Shown: positions 1-10,783 of the stretch, one piece after another
Position numbering within the stretch: position 1 is the first letter of the stretch
How the letters are laid out: each line of letters begins with the position of its first letter
Position numbers and translations under genes: made by a program
Assembly (NCBI GenBank): GCA_030789695.1
Contig: CM061138.1
Location: forward strand, 178,022,051-178,086,050
DNA from: Scilla litardierei
Lineage: Eukaryota > Streptophyta > Magnoliopsida > Asparagales > Asparagaceae
Reading direction: 5' to 3'
DNA length: 64,000 bases
Notes under the pieces: model-generated
Told to the model about the DNA's origin: nothing
Seen by the model: only the letters and a program-made list of their open reading frames with translations
Databases searched by the model: none

Positions 1-556
1 CTGACACCGACCTGCCAATTCTGAGTGTGGCCATGAGACCAAAAGAAAAGAAGGGGTTACCTCAAAAGGGAGTCGCATGAGGCAGAGTGACGGAAGGAGG
101 AAGCTTGAGAAGACGAAATCAGAAGAGCGCGAAGGGATTAAAGCCTGGGGGACCGGCACCTTATATACGGGGCAATCACGGAATTCGAACCGTCTGGAGT
201 AGGACAGGTGGTGGCATCCAAGGGTCGACGGCGTTTCGAAACCCGTGCTAAGAGAAGATCGAATCGACCGCGTCATGATGACCCACATTTAATGGGCTAG
301 CCTCGACTGACGCGCATGACAAATCCTCAATAGTCACATCACCCGAACCGGGCCGGCTAAACCCGAACGGCTCGGACGATGGGGACAATTGATACGACTA
401 TTTTGAAGAAGCCCAAAATCAAGCTATGGACGAGAAGCCCGCTAGCAAGGTTGGGCCCCGCCAGGTGAGGTCCACGGAGAAAACGCGACTCAATCAATGA
501 GGCTTCCGAAGACTCTCAAATCGGCCCACGATCATCGTGGGGAACCACTCCCCCGG

Positions 557-633
557 GGAATGGGGCATTAAATGTCCTTCAGGGCGTCCCGGAATGGGGC
601 ATTAAATGCCCGTCAGGGTGACCCGGAATGGGC
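557..633 (+). repeat. 34-bp tandem repeat, 2.3 copies
   Basis: Units at 557-590 and 591-624 both begin GGAATGGGGCATTAAATG and differ at a few bases. A third, partial unit follows at 625-633. The array lies about 180 bp upstream of the LTR TATA box, in what would be the U3 enhancer region. Confidence 0.85.
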
Positions 634-808
634 TGGCCCTCGACACTGGCAGACACCATCATGGGGACGGACCGGGGGTGTAGTGGCGGACGGCGCACGA
701 CATAACGGGAAGGCGAGGGGCAGACGGCTCCCCATGGCACGGGCCGGCGCCGTTGAGAGGAGCGGCGTGATGGCAACATGGGCAAGAGGCGATCACGGCA
801 GAACCACC

Positions 809-816
809 TATAAAAG
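809..816 (+). promoter_or_regulatory. LTR TATA box
   Basis: TATAAAAG in a GC-rich context, located as expected for the U3/R boundary of the LTR fragment. Confidence 0.5.
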
Positions 817-1235
817 GACCAGAGGGAGAACGGAGCGGGGGATCGAACTCCAGGCATTCTATCTGAAGGTATACCATCAACGACCTTGGCCTTTCGCACA
901 TCCTTCCCCCTCCCTCCTGCTCGCGCCGTGGGTCAGCGTATCGATCTCCTCTCGAGTCGTGCCTACCCGGCCGAGTATCCTTTAGACCCCGATCTGACTT
1001 AAGCATCGGAGGGGATACGGCCGGAACCAAGGTCCGGCCACCCTGACGAGTTTCTCGTCTGTTCAGGTCAACGATCATGCGGTGAGAAAACACCCGTAAA
1101 CACCACTCTTTACTATCTCTCACATGGTTATATATTTTTTTATCTCTCATGTCCTAACTAAAGCTTCAGGAGAGCTGAATCGACAGCATCATCCTTTCGT
1201 TTCGACTAGCTACCGTTGACGTGACGACAGAACAC

Positions 1236-2046
1236 TCAAGAGAGAAGCCTAGTTAACCCACAAAGGTCCATCTTCCACCTCGCTATCGCGACCCGTGTCC
1301 GACCATTTGGATATTTGGTGCACCCAAGTGACAAAGCATGTCTGCCTTTTTGGAACAACAAACCAAATCCAAGACATTTTTAATACATTTTTAGAAAGCA
1401 CTGCACCACCATCACTAGTATTATATTAATTACTACTATTATCATAAATTACATCTTTTTTGAGGCTGATAGCATGAATCATCGCACACACGAGCTCATT
1501 GTGTTCATGATGACAAATGTGTCACTTGGGCAATGGAACCAGATGCTACAGCTGGGGGTTTGATGAGCTTTGGGACCAAAACTCCACCCATTTTGTGTGA
1601 AGGGAACCGAGACGAGTTGACACCAGGTCCATCAGCAAGAGAGATTTGGCCTTCAATTGTGCGGGTGCTACTTGTCTCCTCCTTTTCCTCGTTGCACCAC
1701 CGTACGCCACTCATGATGTTCAGCCATGCGCGTGGACCTTGGGGCGTCCCGATCATGTAGCCCCCAAAAGGAGTGGCATGCCTCAAGCTTAGAGAAATCC
1801 TTGTTTCGCATCCATGAGAAGTGTGAGAATGCCAACTTATTCTTGCGATTTTTTTAGGGTTGTGGGAATCCATACGATTTAAGTAACGGATCATTATCAG
1901 CCAGCCGGTCCACATGTAACGATCGGTATTCGATATAAAATAACAACTCGCTTTTTGAACGGATTTTCTTGATCTGGTTGTCGCGGCCTTAATTGGCTTC
2001 TTCTCATTGCGATTAAAACGTAATTGGGATCGCCATTGTGGGTTAA
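1236..2046. other. No recognisable gene
   Basis: A long minus-strand frame crosses 1505-2224, but it resembles no family I recognise and runs into the MITE at 2047. I see no repeat structure here beyond short AT-rich stretches near 1380-1460. Confidence 0.4.
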
Positions 2047-2598
2047 GGGCTGTTCTTTTGGTGGAGTGTGGGCGAGATTCCTCCATTTCGGCACCATTCA
2101 TGCTACGGTAGCGGGTTTTTTTTCGCTTGGATTCCTTTCGCTTGTTCGCTTGGTTCATTTGGGAGATGTGATTACGCGCCTCGTTGGCTCCTGCATGGCT
2201 GCTTGCTCGCTGCGATTTTCTCAACTTTTAAATCCCCGAGTTTTGCGGGGATTACGCTAGGATTCCTGCCTTTGTGGGTCCCGCTTGGTGTTATCACCTC
2301 ACACGAGGCTGGCTCTCCACCTTTGCTGCTTCTCCCTTCGCGTTTTTGAGCAAACCCTAAAATTTCTCTAGCGGGGGGTAAACTTACATACGTTCACCTA
2401 GGCTCTCCAGACCCCACATTCTCACTTTCTTCATCCAAAAGAACACAAGAGAGTTTAGTCGGCCCCACAGTCCATTCTCAAATCTGCGTTCCATCCAACT
2501 TTTCAACCAAAGAAACACACTACACCAGTTTTCTCTCTCCAAGATTCCTCGCCCCTACAACTTTCCTCCAACCCGCATTCCACCAAAAGAACATGCCC
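2047..2598. mobile_element. MITE-like element with 27-bp terminal inverted repeats
   Basis: The left end (2047-2073) starts GGGCTGTTCTTTTGGTGG. The right end (2571-2598) is its inverse, read from the other strand as GGGCATGTTCTTTTGGTGG; the two differ by one inserted base and two transitions. The flanking bases TAA and TAG would be an imperfect 3-bp target duplication. A partial copy of the right end lies internally at about 2411-2452. The element is about 550 bp and has no transposase, so it is non-autonomous. The superfamily (PIF/Harbinger-like or hAT-like) is not resolved. Confidence 0.6.
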
Positions 2599-2937
2599 TA
2601 GGTGGCCTCCAAACAATTTTGTCAGGGACACATGAATTAGCATGCTAGGAAGGGCTTTTCGAATTAGGATTCTTTGTTATCCAACAAGAACTTCGTAGTT
2701 GGTAGAACCTAATTTAAAAAGGTGTTGGTCTTCCTTGTTTGTGTCCTGATGTGGATCACCTATTACTAGTAGAAATCGATTTTCCGCCTACAAAACTATA
2801 CCCTCGGAAAATTCTGTGGATGTAAAGCAATTTGCAGCCACATGTTTTTGTAGGCGGAAGTTTACTGGTGGAAGTTGACTTTAACCTACAGAGAAAGAAG
2901 AATTATCAGGAAATTTTTCAGGAGGTATATAATTAAA

Positions 2938-3213
2938 CTAGAAAATACTCCGTGCACGGGTGCACGGGCAAAAAAATTTCAGGGCTCAAAAAATTTTGAA
3001 GAAAATCCAAGGGGCAAAGTGAGAAAGAGTGGATGTGTTTGTTGGGAGTGTCAAGGGGTAAATATGAGAAAGTCGGGGGGGCTTTCTTGCAAAAGGAAAA
3101 TGGGTGATGAGGTGGCCAAATCCACATCACCACTCTATCAACCCTTTTGTCTCGGGTGGATCAAGGGTGGGGATAGGTGCCACCTAGGACAACCACACCA
3201 ATTGTAATATAGA
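2938..3213 (-). mobile_element. Non-autonomous Helitron 1
   Basis: Read on the minus strand, the 5' end is TCTATATTACAATTGG (from 3213). The 3' end has a perfect 8-bp-stem hairpin (CCGTGCAC/GTGCACGG, 2950-2967), about 9 nt later CTAG (2938-2941), then a host T. This is the standard Helitron signature: 5' TC, hairpin, CTRR, insertion at A/T. At 276 bp it has no Rep/Hel coding. Its 5' end directly abuts the 3' CTAG of the next Helitron. Confidence 0.8.
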
Positions 3214-3608
3214 CTAGAAATTACCCGTGCACTTGGTGCACAGAGCAAAAATAACCCCCACGAACACGACAATGGTGCCCACGTGAAACCGGAAAGGAGC
3301 GAAAAGCATGAGTGTGCATGTCGGCAGCGTCGGGGGTAAAAAGGGACCAAACACACAAATTCGTATGCAAAAAGGACCAAAATGCAAAAGGGGAAGAAGA
3401 TGGGTTTTTTGTGCAATTTAATGGAGGTTGGAATGGCAATGTTTTTGGGTTTTTTTTGGGTGAATGTGTGTTTTTTGGGTGTTCTTTTGGTGTTTTTTGG
3501 GTATGGGGGTGAGAGGTGGATGGTGAGGTGGAGGGGTTGTCCCATGTGACGATGTGACATTGCCGTATGGGACAAGGATTCAAAATCTGCCCTCTTTTAT
3601 AATAGAGA
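3214..3608 (-). mobile_element. Non-autonomous Helitron 2, in tandem with Helitron 1
   Basis: Minus-strand 5' end TCTCTATTATAAAAG (from 3608), preceded by a host A. The 3' end has a GTGCAC/GTGCAC hairpin (3227-3241) followed by CTAG at 3214-3217. Its 3' flank is the first T of Helitron 1. At 395 bp it has no coding capacity. The termini resemble those of Helitron 1, so both belong to one family or to close ones. Confidence 0.8.
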
Positions 3609-3867
3609 TTTTTTTGATAAGCTTCCGTTCAGGAAGAATCCGCGGACGGAATTACATGGCTGTAAAATAGTTTCTGTCCACAGAAAATTAATAATTGCAT
3701 GTCGATTTTTCATGGTTAGTATATAATTGAAAATACTACATAGTTTCTACCCACAAAATTTTTGTGGGCGGATATACATGGCTATAAATGGCTTTCCACC
3801 CATGGAATATATGTTATCTCCCATGAAAAATGAAATTGGAAAAAAAATTGTGGGGTCAGGGAGGCTA

Positions 3868-6469
3868 TGTAACGACCTATATGTTTATACATGATTATTG
3901 GAGATTTTACCCGTATTTTTCTCGATTTGTTCCTATCTTTTCTGCTCATTGTCTCTTATTTTTGGCCCAGTTCCGCTAGCCCAGCTGCAAGCCCACGGCC
4001 TGCATCTTGCTTTGAGTTGGAGAGCTTGGGCCACAGCCCGACTTCCCCTTATACGCATGCAGGCCTTCCCCGCTATCTCACTGACCCACTTCTTTGACCC
4101 GACACGATCTCTACTTCGACTATCGGATCGTACGTCCATGCCCCCATCTCATTCTAGCGGAAATCATAACCCTAGTTTTCGTACTTGAGCCGTCTTCGGC
4201 CGTTACGCGGGATCTCCGCCATGATCTCTCACATTTATCACCCACGATTTCCTCCAATGGCACGATCCAGCGCCTATATCTCATTCATCATCTTCTTCGA
4301 GGAAATCTTCATGCGAACATAACTTTCCCTTGAGATATTTCATGAGTTCCAATATCAATCTTCTTTGGATTTTCGGTTCCGATCTGTCTTTGGTTCTATG
4401 ATTTTGCCTATACAGTCTACTTCATCCTCTTTCTCAAGCAACCAACGTCAATAGGTGAGCTTGAGCGAGGAGAATACGAGGATTGGCCATCGTCGGTGAA
4501 CGGTAGACTTTATTTGCTTTAGTTTTCAGCTAATTCATTTTCGTGCATTGTTAGTATCCAGTTTGATTCATAAATACTATAGATCGGACTGTGGATTAAA
4601 ACTGAGATTCAACTCATTACAATAGAAATAATGATTCATGTAGATCTCTCTCGAGAGTTGTCTCATTGAGGATCCCATCGGCACTCCTATGTTCTCTGGC
4701 GACCCTTGCCGTTGTTCTACATATTTCTCTTGAACTGTCTGCACTGTGTGCCACCTAGATGTGTAGTTTTAGCCCACCTATGGTTCGGTCGTGACTGTTA
4801 CTTAATAATCTACACCTACCAACCTGTTTTGAACTACTGCCGATCTATTTTATATTACTATCGGCCTACCACAGCTGACTTAAATTAATTTGATATGATT
4901 TGTTATTGATCTATCTTGTTTATCGACCTGACCATTACCAATTTGGTCTGGCTATTACTTTTGATATGTTTCTGTACGACTTGACCCAACCTATTGATGA
5001 CACCGACCTAATGGACGTCTTTGACTCGGTCTGTCTTACTTGTTAACTTGACCTGTTATGATTGTCGATCTGACTTATTACTGCCATCGGTCCGTATCAT
5101 AGTTACCGACCTGTTTGAGATACTGGTCTGACTTACCGACCTATTTGTGTTACTAACTCGAACAGTTCGGTTTATTGATTTATTTTATTCTTTGATCTGT
5201 TTTTCTACCGACCTAATTTATTACTGAACTGTCACTACCGACTTAGCTGCTGACCTGATTTTGTACTACTAGCTCGATTTGTTATCAATTGACTGTCATC
5301 GACCTAATCTATTGAGTTGGTCTAAACAATTGATTTCCGAACTATCCTTGAGCTACCGACCTATTTTCAGTGTTGTTATTATTAATGTTGATAGAATAAG
5401 TGTCGACCTTGAATCTGATCTGAGCTATGTTTTCCTTTACTTTTCTAGATAAGTTATCTTTCAATTCTGCATTGTTTATACTGTTTGTTAAAGATCTGTT
5501 TTAGGATGAACGATGTAGCGAGATTGTAACTGTTAACCGAACTATTGTACTGGTAGAACTTGATCGAGTTGTTTTCAACCGAATTGATTAGATACTGACT
5601 AAGTTGTGTAGAATAGGTCGTGCAGACTAATACTGAACTACTGAACTACTAAAGTACTGATATATTGAACTGATTGTTATTGACATCGACATACTACACG
5701 TATGACTACCTACATAACTTAGGTCGAATAGACAAAATGTAATCGAACTAATGAAATGAGATATAATTGAGCTGAACACATGGGGTTATTGGAACTTGTG
5801 AATAAAGGACGGAAGAGGCGACTGAGACCATTGTCAGGTAATGATCGATATATACTAAAATTGACTGGGTCCCCTACTAAACTTGTTTGGACCATACGAA
5901 TTTTTGGCCTAGGTGAGCTCGCCCGTGGTACGAGGTGGCTCTCAGTATGCCCTCCAGTCTTTTGACTATGAGCTAATACAATAGAACCGACCATAGTAAT
6001 CGAACGTTTAGAAATCTTACTTGGCCTTTATATGTTAGTTTGTCTGCCCTCTTTACTTATTCTTTTACGATGTTGTTAGGTCTATATGTTAATGTTTTGG
6101 CTGACTACTATTGCAAGTCTACTTCATTATTCATATACTGTTGTTTTTTTGCAGGTGACGAGCCGACCTACGGGGAAGCACCGACCTACGAAGAGACTGA
6201 GTTTCTAGTAGAGACTGCTGACTTTTGATGTTGGACTTGCTAAGGAGTTGTTTGCTTTGATTAGCTTATATTGTATTTTCAGTTTGAGTGAAAGAGTTGT
6301 GATTTTACTCTTTTATTGGGAGATGTTACTGTAATTCTTTTAATGATTGGATATTAAGTATTGAAATATATGGCATTTTCATGTGATGTATCTATTCTGT
6401 TTTCACTAGTATCTGCAGGACCTGTACTTGTATAGATTCTGTAACGGCACCCGCATATGAGGTGTTACC
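3868..6469 (+). repeat. 5' LTR of element A
   Basis: Starts TGTAACGACC, like the F LTR start TGTAACAACC. It ends near 6469, where GGTTTTGCTGGCCCATGCAG begins; F has the same leader immediately after its LTR. The length of about 2.6 kb matches F (2,579 bp). The terminal CA is degenerate. The interior holds many copies of an ACCGACCTA-like motif between about 4800 and 5410. No host gene was seen in it. Confidence 0.75.
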
Positions 6470-6567
6470 GGTTTTGCTGGCCCATGCAGGTCTGCACAAT
6501 CACATCTTGAACAGTATAGAGCAGACGAAAATACGTACAAAACACTCAGTCAAGCTAACATTCTTCT

Positions 6568-7873
6568 TTGAAATGCAAAATGTCGAGTGCTAACACTCAT
6601 CGCAGACGTGCCACTGTGAGCAACATGATCATCATCGACGAGACCGTAAGAGACCAGGGCGATGGGAGTGGATCAGGCACACTCAATGACATCGACACCA
6701 ATGTCAACAACAATCTCAACAAAAACGTCAACTACAGAAATGTCATCAATGACAACAGTGGCAATGAACACATGGAGCAGTCTCCACCGTTAGTCCAAAT
6801 CCCAGACCAGACCCTACGTGAAATGATCCAGGCCCAACAGAAAGAGCCTAAGCATGAAGGAGGGGTACATCAATTTCGATCGTGGCGTCCATCGATCTTC
6901 AAGGGAACAAAAGACCCTCTTATAGTAGAAGAGTGGCTACGCTACACTGCTGATATACTGAGAGCCACATGGATTACATCAGACTCATCGGTGGACATGA
7001 CTAAGCTTCAGCTGACCCAGGACGCAAGAGCATGGTGGGATTCTGAGGAAGACCGATTGGTTCAGTTGATCATATGGAGACCTTCAAAGAGATGTTCAAC
7101 GCCCAATATTTCTTCCCAGAAGCGAAGATGGAGCTTCAGTCATAGTTTATGCACCTGTGGTAGGGATCCATGACAGTCGAGCAGTACAATACTGAGTTTT
7201 CTAGGCTTAGCAGTGCGTATTTGACACATGGAGTTGATCTATACAATGTACCAATTTTGTTAACAAATTGCTTTGAAGGTTTGTGATGAATATGGTGGCT
7301 AATCCATTAGACCGGGCTCACCGATTCCAAGAAGGCATTAACATCAAGATCAATCAGCAGCTAATGGGATTCAAGCTAAAGACCCATACAAAGGTACTGT
7401 CCACCGGTCAAGACTACGAGTACGTTCAGATGAAGGAAGAACGAGAGTAACCAGTGACTGCATCCTTAAGACGACAACCTCCACCTCCTACCCGACAGAT
7501 TCTTCGGCCAGTACATCAGACATAAGGTTGCCCCACTGCAGCCACTATAGCCACATCAGCCATGAGACTAGACTATATGCCACTATTGTGGCAAGACATG
7601 GCACATCAAAGCAGAGTGCCGATAGCTTCTGAACCAGTGCCTGGTTTAGGGATCAGCTGACTACACTAGCAGAGACTGCCTACGGAGGGGACAGTGACCA
7701 TCGGCCCCTGCACAGACAGCCGCGACAGTTACAGCACCAGCGGGGAACACTTAAAATGGACCCCTACCATAGCAGAGAGGAGTCAACAGGCGAGACCTCA
7801 GGCTCCACCCCTAGGCGCCAGACTTTCACTATGACGGTAAAGGAGGCCGAAGCTATATGTCAATGCATCGTAG
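6568..7873 (+). pseudogene. gag: Gag of element A, frameshifted
   Basis: The first 150 or so codons are open and contain the Gag motif VEEWLRYTADI and, later, ARAWWDSEEDRL, equivalent to VDEWLRHTEDDL and ARDWWEAQER in element F. After about 7060 the frame is lost, although homologous sequence (FKEMFNAQYFFPEAK, EQYNTEFSRLSS) continues in other frames with stops. A CCHC knuckle (CHYCGKTWHIKAEC) is readable near 7576. The end of the exon (TMTVKEAEAICQ) leads to the intron donor at 7874. This is the capsid/nucleocapsid precursor of the retrotransposon, non-functional here. Confidence 0.75.
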
Positions 7874-7948
7874 GTACGACTTTACAGTTTTCTTTCTGAT
7901 TTTCTATATTGCATAATGTGTGCTTAGACTTAATCTTCATAATTGTAG
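7874..7948 (+). other. Apparent intron between gag and protease (element A)
   Basis: Starts GTACGAC after a codon-phase-1 G and ends TTGTAG. Removing it joins the gag tail to a protease start with the same phase as in elements D and F. The acceptor is now split from its exon by the solo LTR: 7945-7949 is the target duplication GTAGG, and the exon resumes at 9141. Confidence 0.65.
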
Positions 7949-7949
7949 G

Positions 7950-9136
7950 TGTTACGACCTAAAGGTCGTGGGAGTTCGGCTCCTTCCCAGAACCACTAAT
8001 ATACCTCACTGGCTCGTCCCTTTCGAACAGACAGCCGACCCGACACCGGGGCGCCCCCCGCCCAGACTTCGGAGACCAGTAGGGCGTCAGCCGACCCAGA
8101 GGTCCGAGGATACATGGGGATGGGCGCACCTCGCCGCGCCCCCCCGCCAGAAGCGCTCAACCACTCTCGCTCGGTCCACCAGGAGCAGCGCGCCCGGGGT
8201 ACGCCCGGGCAGCGCAGCCTCGGATGTTGACAGAGGCTTATCCGTTCCCCCTCCCTACCGGCGATCCATGATCCCCACCTGAAAATGTGCGCGGTCGGGC
8301 CGAACACCCCGTGATCAGGTCGGCCCGGCGGCCCCATGCGAACCCAGCCATGGGGAAACACGCCACCGGATCCCTGACTCATCACACACGACAAACAACT
8401 TAGTTTAAGGACGCGACTGACACTAACGCCGCCTGACCATCTGACAAAGCACCCCCTGGCCGCTGCGCCCCTGACACTTCATGCTTTCGGCCCTGACACC
8501 CTGACAAAAGCACCCCTGGCCATTGCGCCGTCTGACAAAAGCGAGGCTGGCACTCCTGTTCCTGACATCCTCATCCCAAGCTTCCGCTGACAGCCGGGCC
8601 AGCTCAGCAAGTCGAGTCAGCATGCCAGGTCAACCCCACCTAACCACCTCCCATCAGGTATAAATACCCCCTCACTTCTTACGGTGAGGGGGTTGGCAAA
8701 TTCAATCCCAATCCCATTATTCACACACGAGAGCAAAGGTCGTCTATATCTTTGTTCTCCCACACATAGCTCGTCACGTACAGCCGGTGCATCCACAGTC
8801 CAGCCTGCATGCCTAGCCCCCGCTTTAAGTCCAATTACTGACTTAGGCATCGGAGAGGCTAAGGGTTGGACCCCAACCCGGCCTTTCTGACGAGTTGCTT
8901 ATTGTGCAGGATCGCTCGTCCCCTGGCTTATGTTCGCCTTCAGCTCCCGCAGTCCGACCTTCCTCAACTGTATCCTGTGGGATTTGACTCTGTGGTCCGC
9001 TCCAGCGACAAGCTTAGCCTCATCACCCCCTAATCACTTGTCAAATAGCCTACCCAAATCCTCTCAACAACATAACCACTGTGCCCTTGGTTCCCCCTAA
9101 TACAAATTCATTGTACGCGAGTTCCACCCCGCAACA
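7950..9136 (+). mobile_element. Solo LTR with 5-bp target duplication
   Basis: Begins TGTTACGACC and ends CCGCAACA, giving the inverted termini TGTT/AACA. It is flanked by GTAGG at 7945-7949 and 9137-9141. At 1,187 bp it has no internal region, so it is an unequal-recombination remnant. It contains a TATA box (8659-8666), the motif CTTAGGCATCGGAGAGG, and two copies of a CTGACAAA(A)GC...CTGGCC block (near 8441 and 8502). The related fragment is at 1-1235. The open frames in it are GC-rich shadows. Confidence 0.9.
8659..8666 (+). promoter_or_regulatory. LTR TATA box
   Basis: TATAAATA within the solo LTR, about 180 bp upstream of the CTTAGGCATCGGAG block, the same spacing as in the LTR fragment at 1-1235. 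Confidence 0.5.
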
Positions 9137-9140
9137 GTAG

Positions 9141-9609
9141 GCATCATGTTGGGAGCTAATAGACTCACTCTTGCGTTGTTTGATTCAGGAGCTATTCATT
9201 GTTTTATGGCGGCCCATTTCATCAACCAAAACACTATTTCTGTTTTATCGCTCTTCCAGTTAGTACGTCAAGACCGACAGTGGAGTATTGAATACAATCA
9301 GCGGTTATCCTGATTGTCCCGTCGTGATTTACAGACGAGAGCTCTACGCCGACTTCTTGGTAATCGAGATTCCTAACTTTGATGTTGTGTTCGAGATGGA
9401 CTGGCTAGGGACCTTTCACGTCACGATCGATTACAAACGCATTAGAGTAGTGTTCAAGATTCCGAACCATCCGAGGTTCGAGTTTGCCAGCGAGAGTAGA
9501 TCTAAAGGAGCAATCCAGTACAAAGCCAGATTTACAGACACCGTGTTGACTGCTATGGATGCTGCACCAGAGATGCCAGAGGTAGTAAGTGAATTTCTGG
9601 ACGTATTTT
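9141..9609 (+). pseudogene. pol: Protease region of element A, truncated
   Basis: Starts with the protease motif ALFDSGAIHCF (F has [11 protein letters not shown]), then a frameshift before 9288. It continues open with [24 protein letters not shown], closely parallel to F. It ends inside the segment before the RT domain (EFLDVF) where the SIRE LTR begins at 9610. Aspartic protease of the retrotransposon, non-functional. Confidence 0.8.
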
Positions 9610-10760
9610 TGTTGGAATTTCATAATTCCATATCTCTATTTCATATGATTTTGATATGAAAAACTTAATATTATTATTATTACTAACTCTTTCTGTGCAG
9701 ATAACTGACCACTCAACATTTATGTCTTGTACATTATCACTAGTTACTGCTTCCTACACAAAGACTTCTCAAAATTCAGATGCAGTCATATTTACGGCTT
9801 TTATTTAATCAATGCATTTTTCATTTTATAGCTTTTTAAGCCTGATGATGACTTATCTTAGTTGACTAGGGTCTCTCCTAACATTTACCTACAACCTAGT
9901 CATTTCAGAATCCTAAAATTCCTATTTTAAAAATTAGCCGACCAATCCATTTTTGTTTACAAGCTAATTTTTCCTTTTCGAAATTGACTTTGAAATTTGT
10001 TGGTCAATTTCCTCTTCATATCAGTTTCACGTTAGTAACTTCAAACAGTCAAATTTTGTCGTTTCAAAATTAGTCGACCAACAAAAAATCATTGGCCGAC
10101 CAATTTCATTTTTGATCTTTTTTGCAACCGGTTTGTTCTATCCGTTGGAGACGGTTTCTGACTGTTAGACTATGACTGTTATAACTTCCTTTCAGATCTA
10201 TAAATAGATGAGTACCCCCTTCTCTTCCATTCACTTCATTTTCCAACTTTCTTCTTTAAAAATTTAATTCTACTTGCTTCATTTGGAGAAATAAAATTAT
10301 GATATTTTCTTCATTTGAAAACTGAAATCTTCAAGAGTGTTTCTTCCGTCCAAAATCTAGAAACCTTGAACTTTCATTTACACCTTTCCTTTGAATTTCA
10401 TTTGAAATTCACATCAAGGCTTTAAATGTTGTTTCATTCTTTATTTTATAAGTTGAATCTCTTGGTGTAGAGATTGTACAAAGTTTGGGACACTGAGAGT
10501 GTCGCCATTTTTGTATGTTGTTTCTTGCGGGGCAAGTGTTATAGTTGATTGAAAATCTCTACGGGATAGAGGAATGGATGTAGGATCACAAGGATCCGAA
10601 CCAGGATAAATCTTGGTGTTTGCGTTTGCCATTCTCTGGATTGTATTTATTTACTTCTACACTATTATTGCATTTTTTATTAACTTTTAAATTTGCAATT
10701 TCGTCGTGATATACACTATTCATCCCCTATAGTATATTTGGTGTGCTTGGAGATCCTACA
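9610..10760 (+). repeat. 5' LTR of SIRE element B
   Basis: Starts TGTTGGAATTTC and ends GATCCTACA, directly before the primer binding site. It is 1,151 bp. It shares organisation with the solo LTR at 34437-36289, including an equivalent 3' end (CTTGGTGTTTGCGTTTG, then CTACA). It holds a pair of 12-bp palindromic motifs at 10070-10081 and 10092-10103. Confidence 0.85.
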
Positions 10761-10762
10761 TT

Positions 10763-10774
10763 TGGTATCAGAGC
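10763..10774 (+). promoter_or_regulatory. Primer binding site, initiator tRNA-Met
   Basis: TGGTATCAGAGC, the standard plant Copia primer site complementary to the 3' end of tRNA-iMet, two bases after the LTR. Confidence 0.9.
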
Positions 10775-10783
10775 GTAGTCAAG

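Larger units (their letters stand above)
1..1235 (+). mobile_element. Gypsy-like LTR fragment
   Basis: GC-rich non-coding sequence with a TATA box at 809-816 and, about 190 bp downstream, the motif CTTAAGCATCGGAGG (near 998) followed by CCTGACGAGTTTCTCG. The solo LTR at 7950-9136 has the equivalent block in the same order (TATA box, CTTAGGCATCGGAGAGG, CTGACGAGTTGC), so the two are related LTRs, probably of the Tat/Athila side of Gypsy (lineage is inference). The 5' end lies outside or near the window start. The 3' end is uncertain; I place it near the AACA at 1231-1234 by analogy. The open frames here are not convincing genes. Confidence 0.5.
2765..3867. repeat. Degenerate short-repeat region split by Helitrons
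   Basis: Outside the Helitrons (2765-2937 and 3609-3867) the sequence carries repeated short motifs such as CCGCCTAC or GTAGGCGG and TACATGGCT(G/A)TAAA. One edge, TACTAGTAGAAAT, recalls the subterminal repeats and CACTA-type end of EnSpm elements. This is weak; no opposite terminus was found before the LTR starting at 3868. Confidence 0.25.
3868..9609 (+). mobile_element. Tekay-type Gypsy element A, 5' part
   Basis: 5' LTR (3868-6469), degraded gag, intron and a partial protease region, cut at 9609 by the SIRE element B. The layout matches the complete element F (50718-60675), with similar LTR length and the same leader sequence after the LTR. The 3' half (RT, integrase, 3' LTR) is not in this window. 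The solo LTR at 7950-9136 was inserted into it. Confidence 0.8.

Noticed and set aside
1505..2224. Minus-strand 239-codon frame
   Set aside because: No recognisable domain, runs across the left terminus of a MITE, and composition is uneven.
2875..3207. 110-codon plus-strand frame
   Set aside because: Crosses the terminus of Helitron 1 and has no recognisable domain.
8000..8850. GC-rich frames in both strands
   Set aside because: Lie within a solo LTR defined by its own target duplications; no domain.
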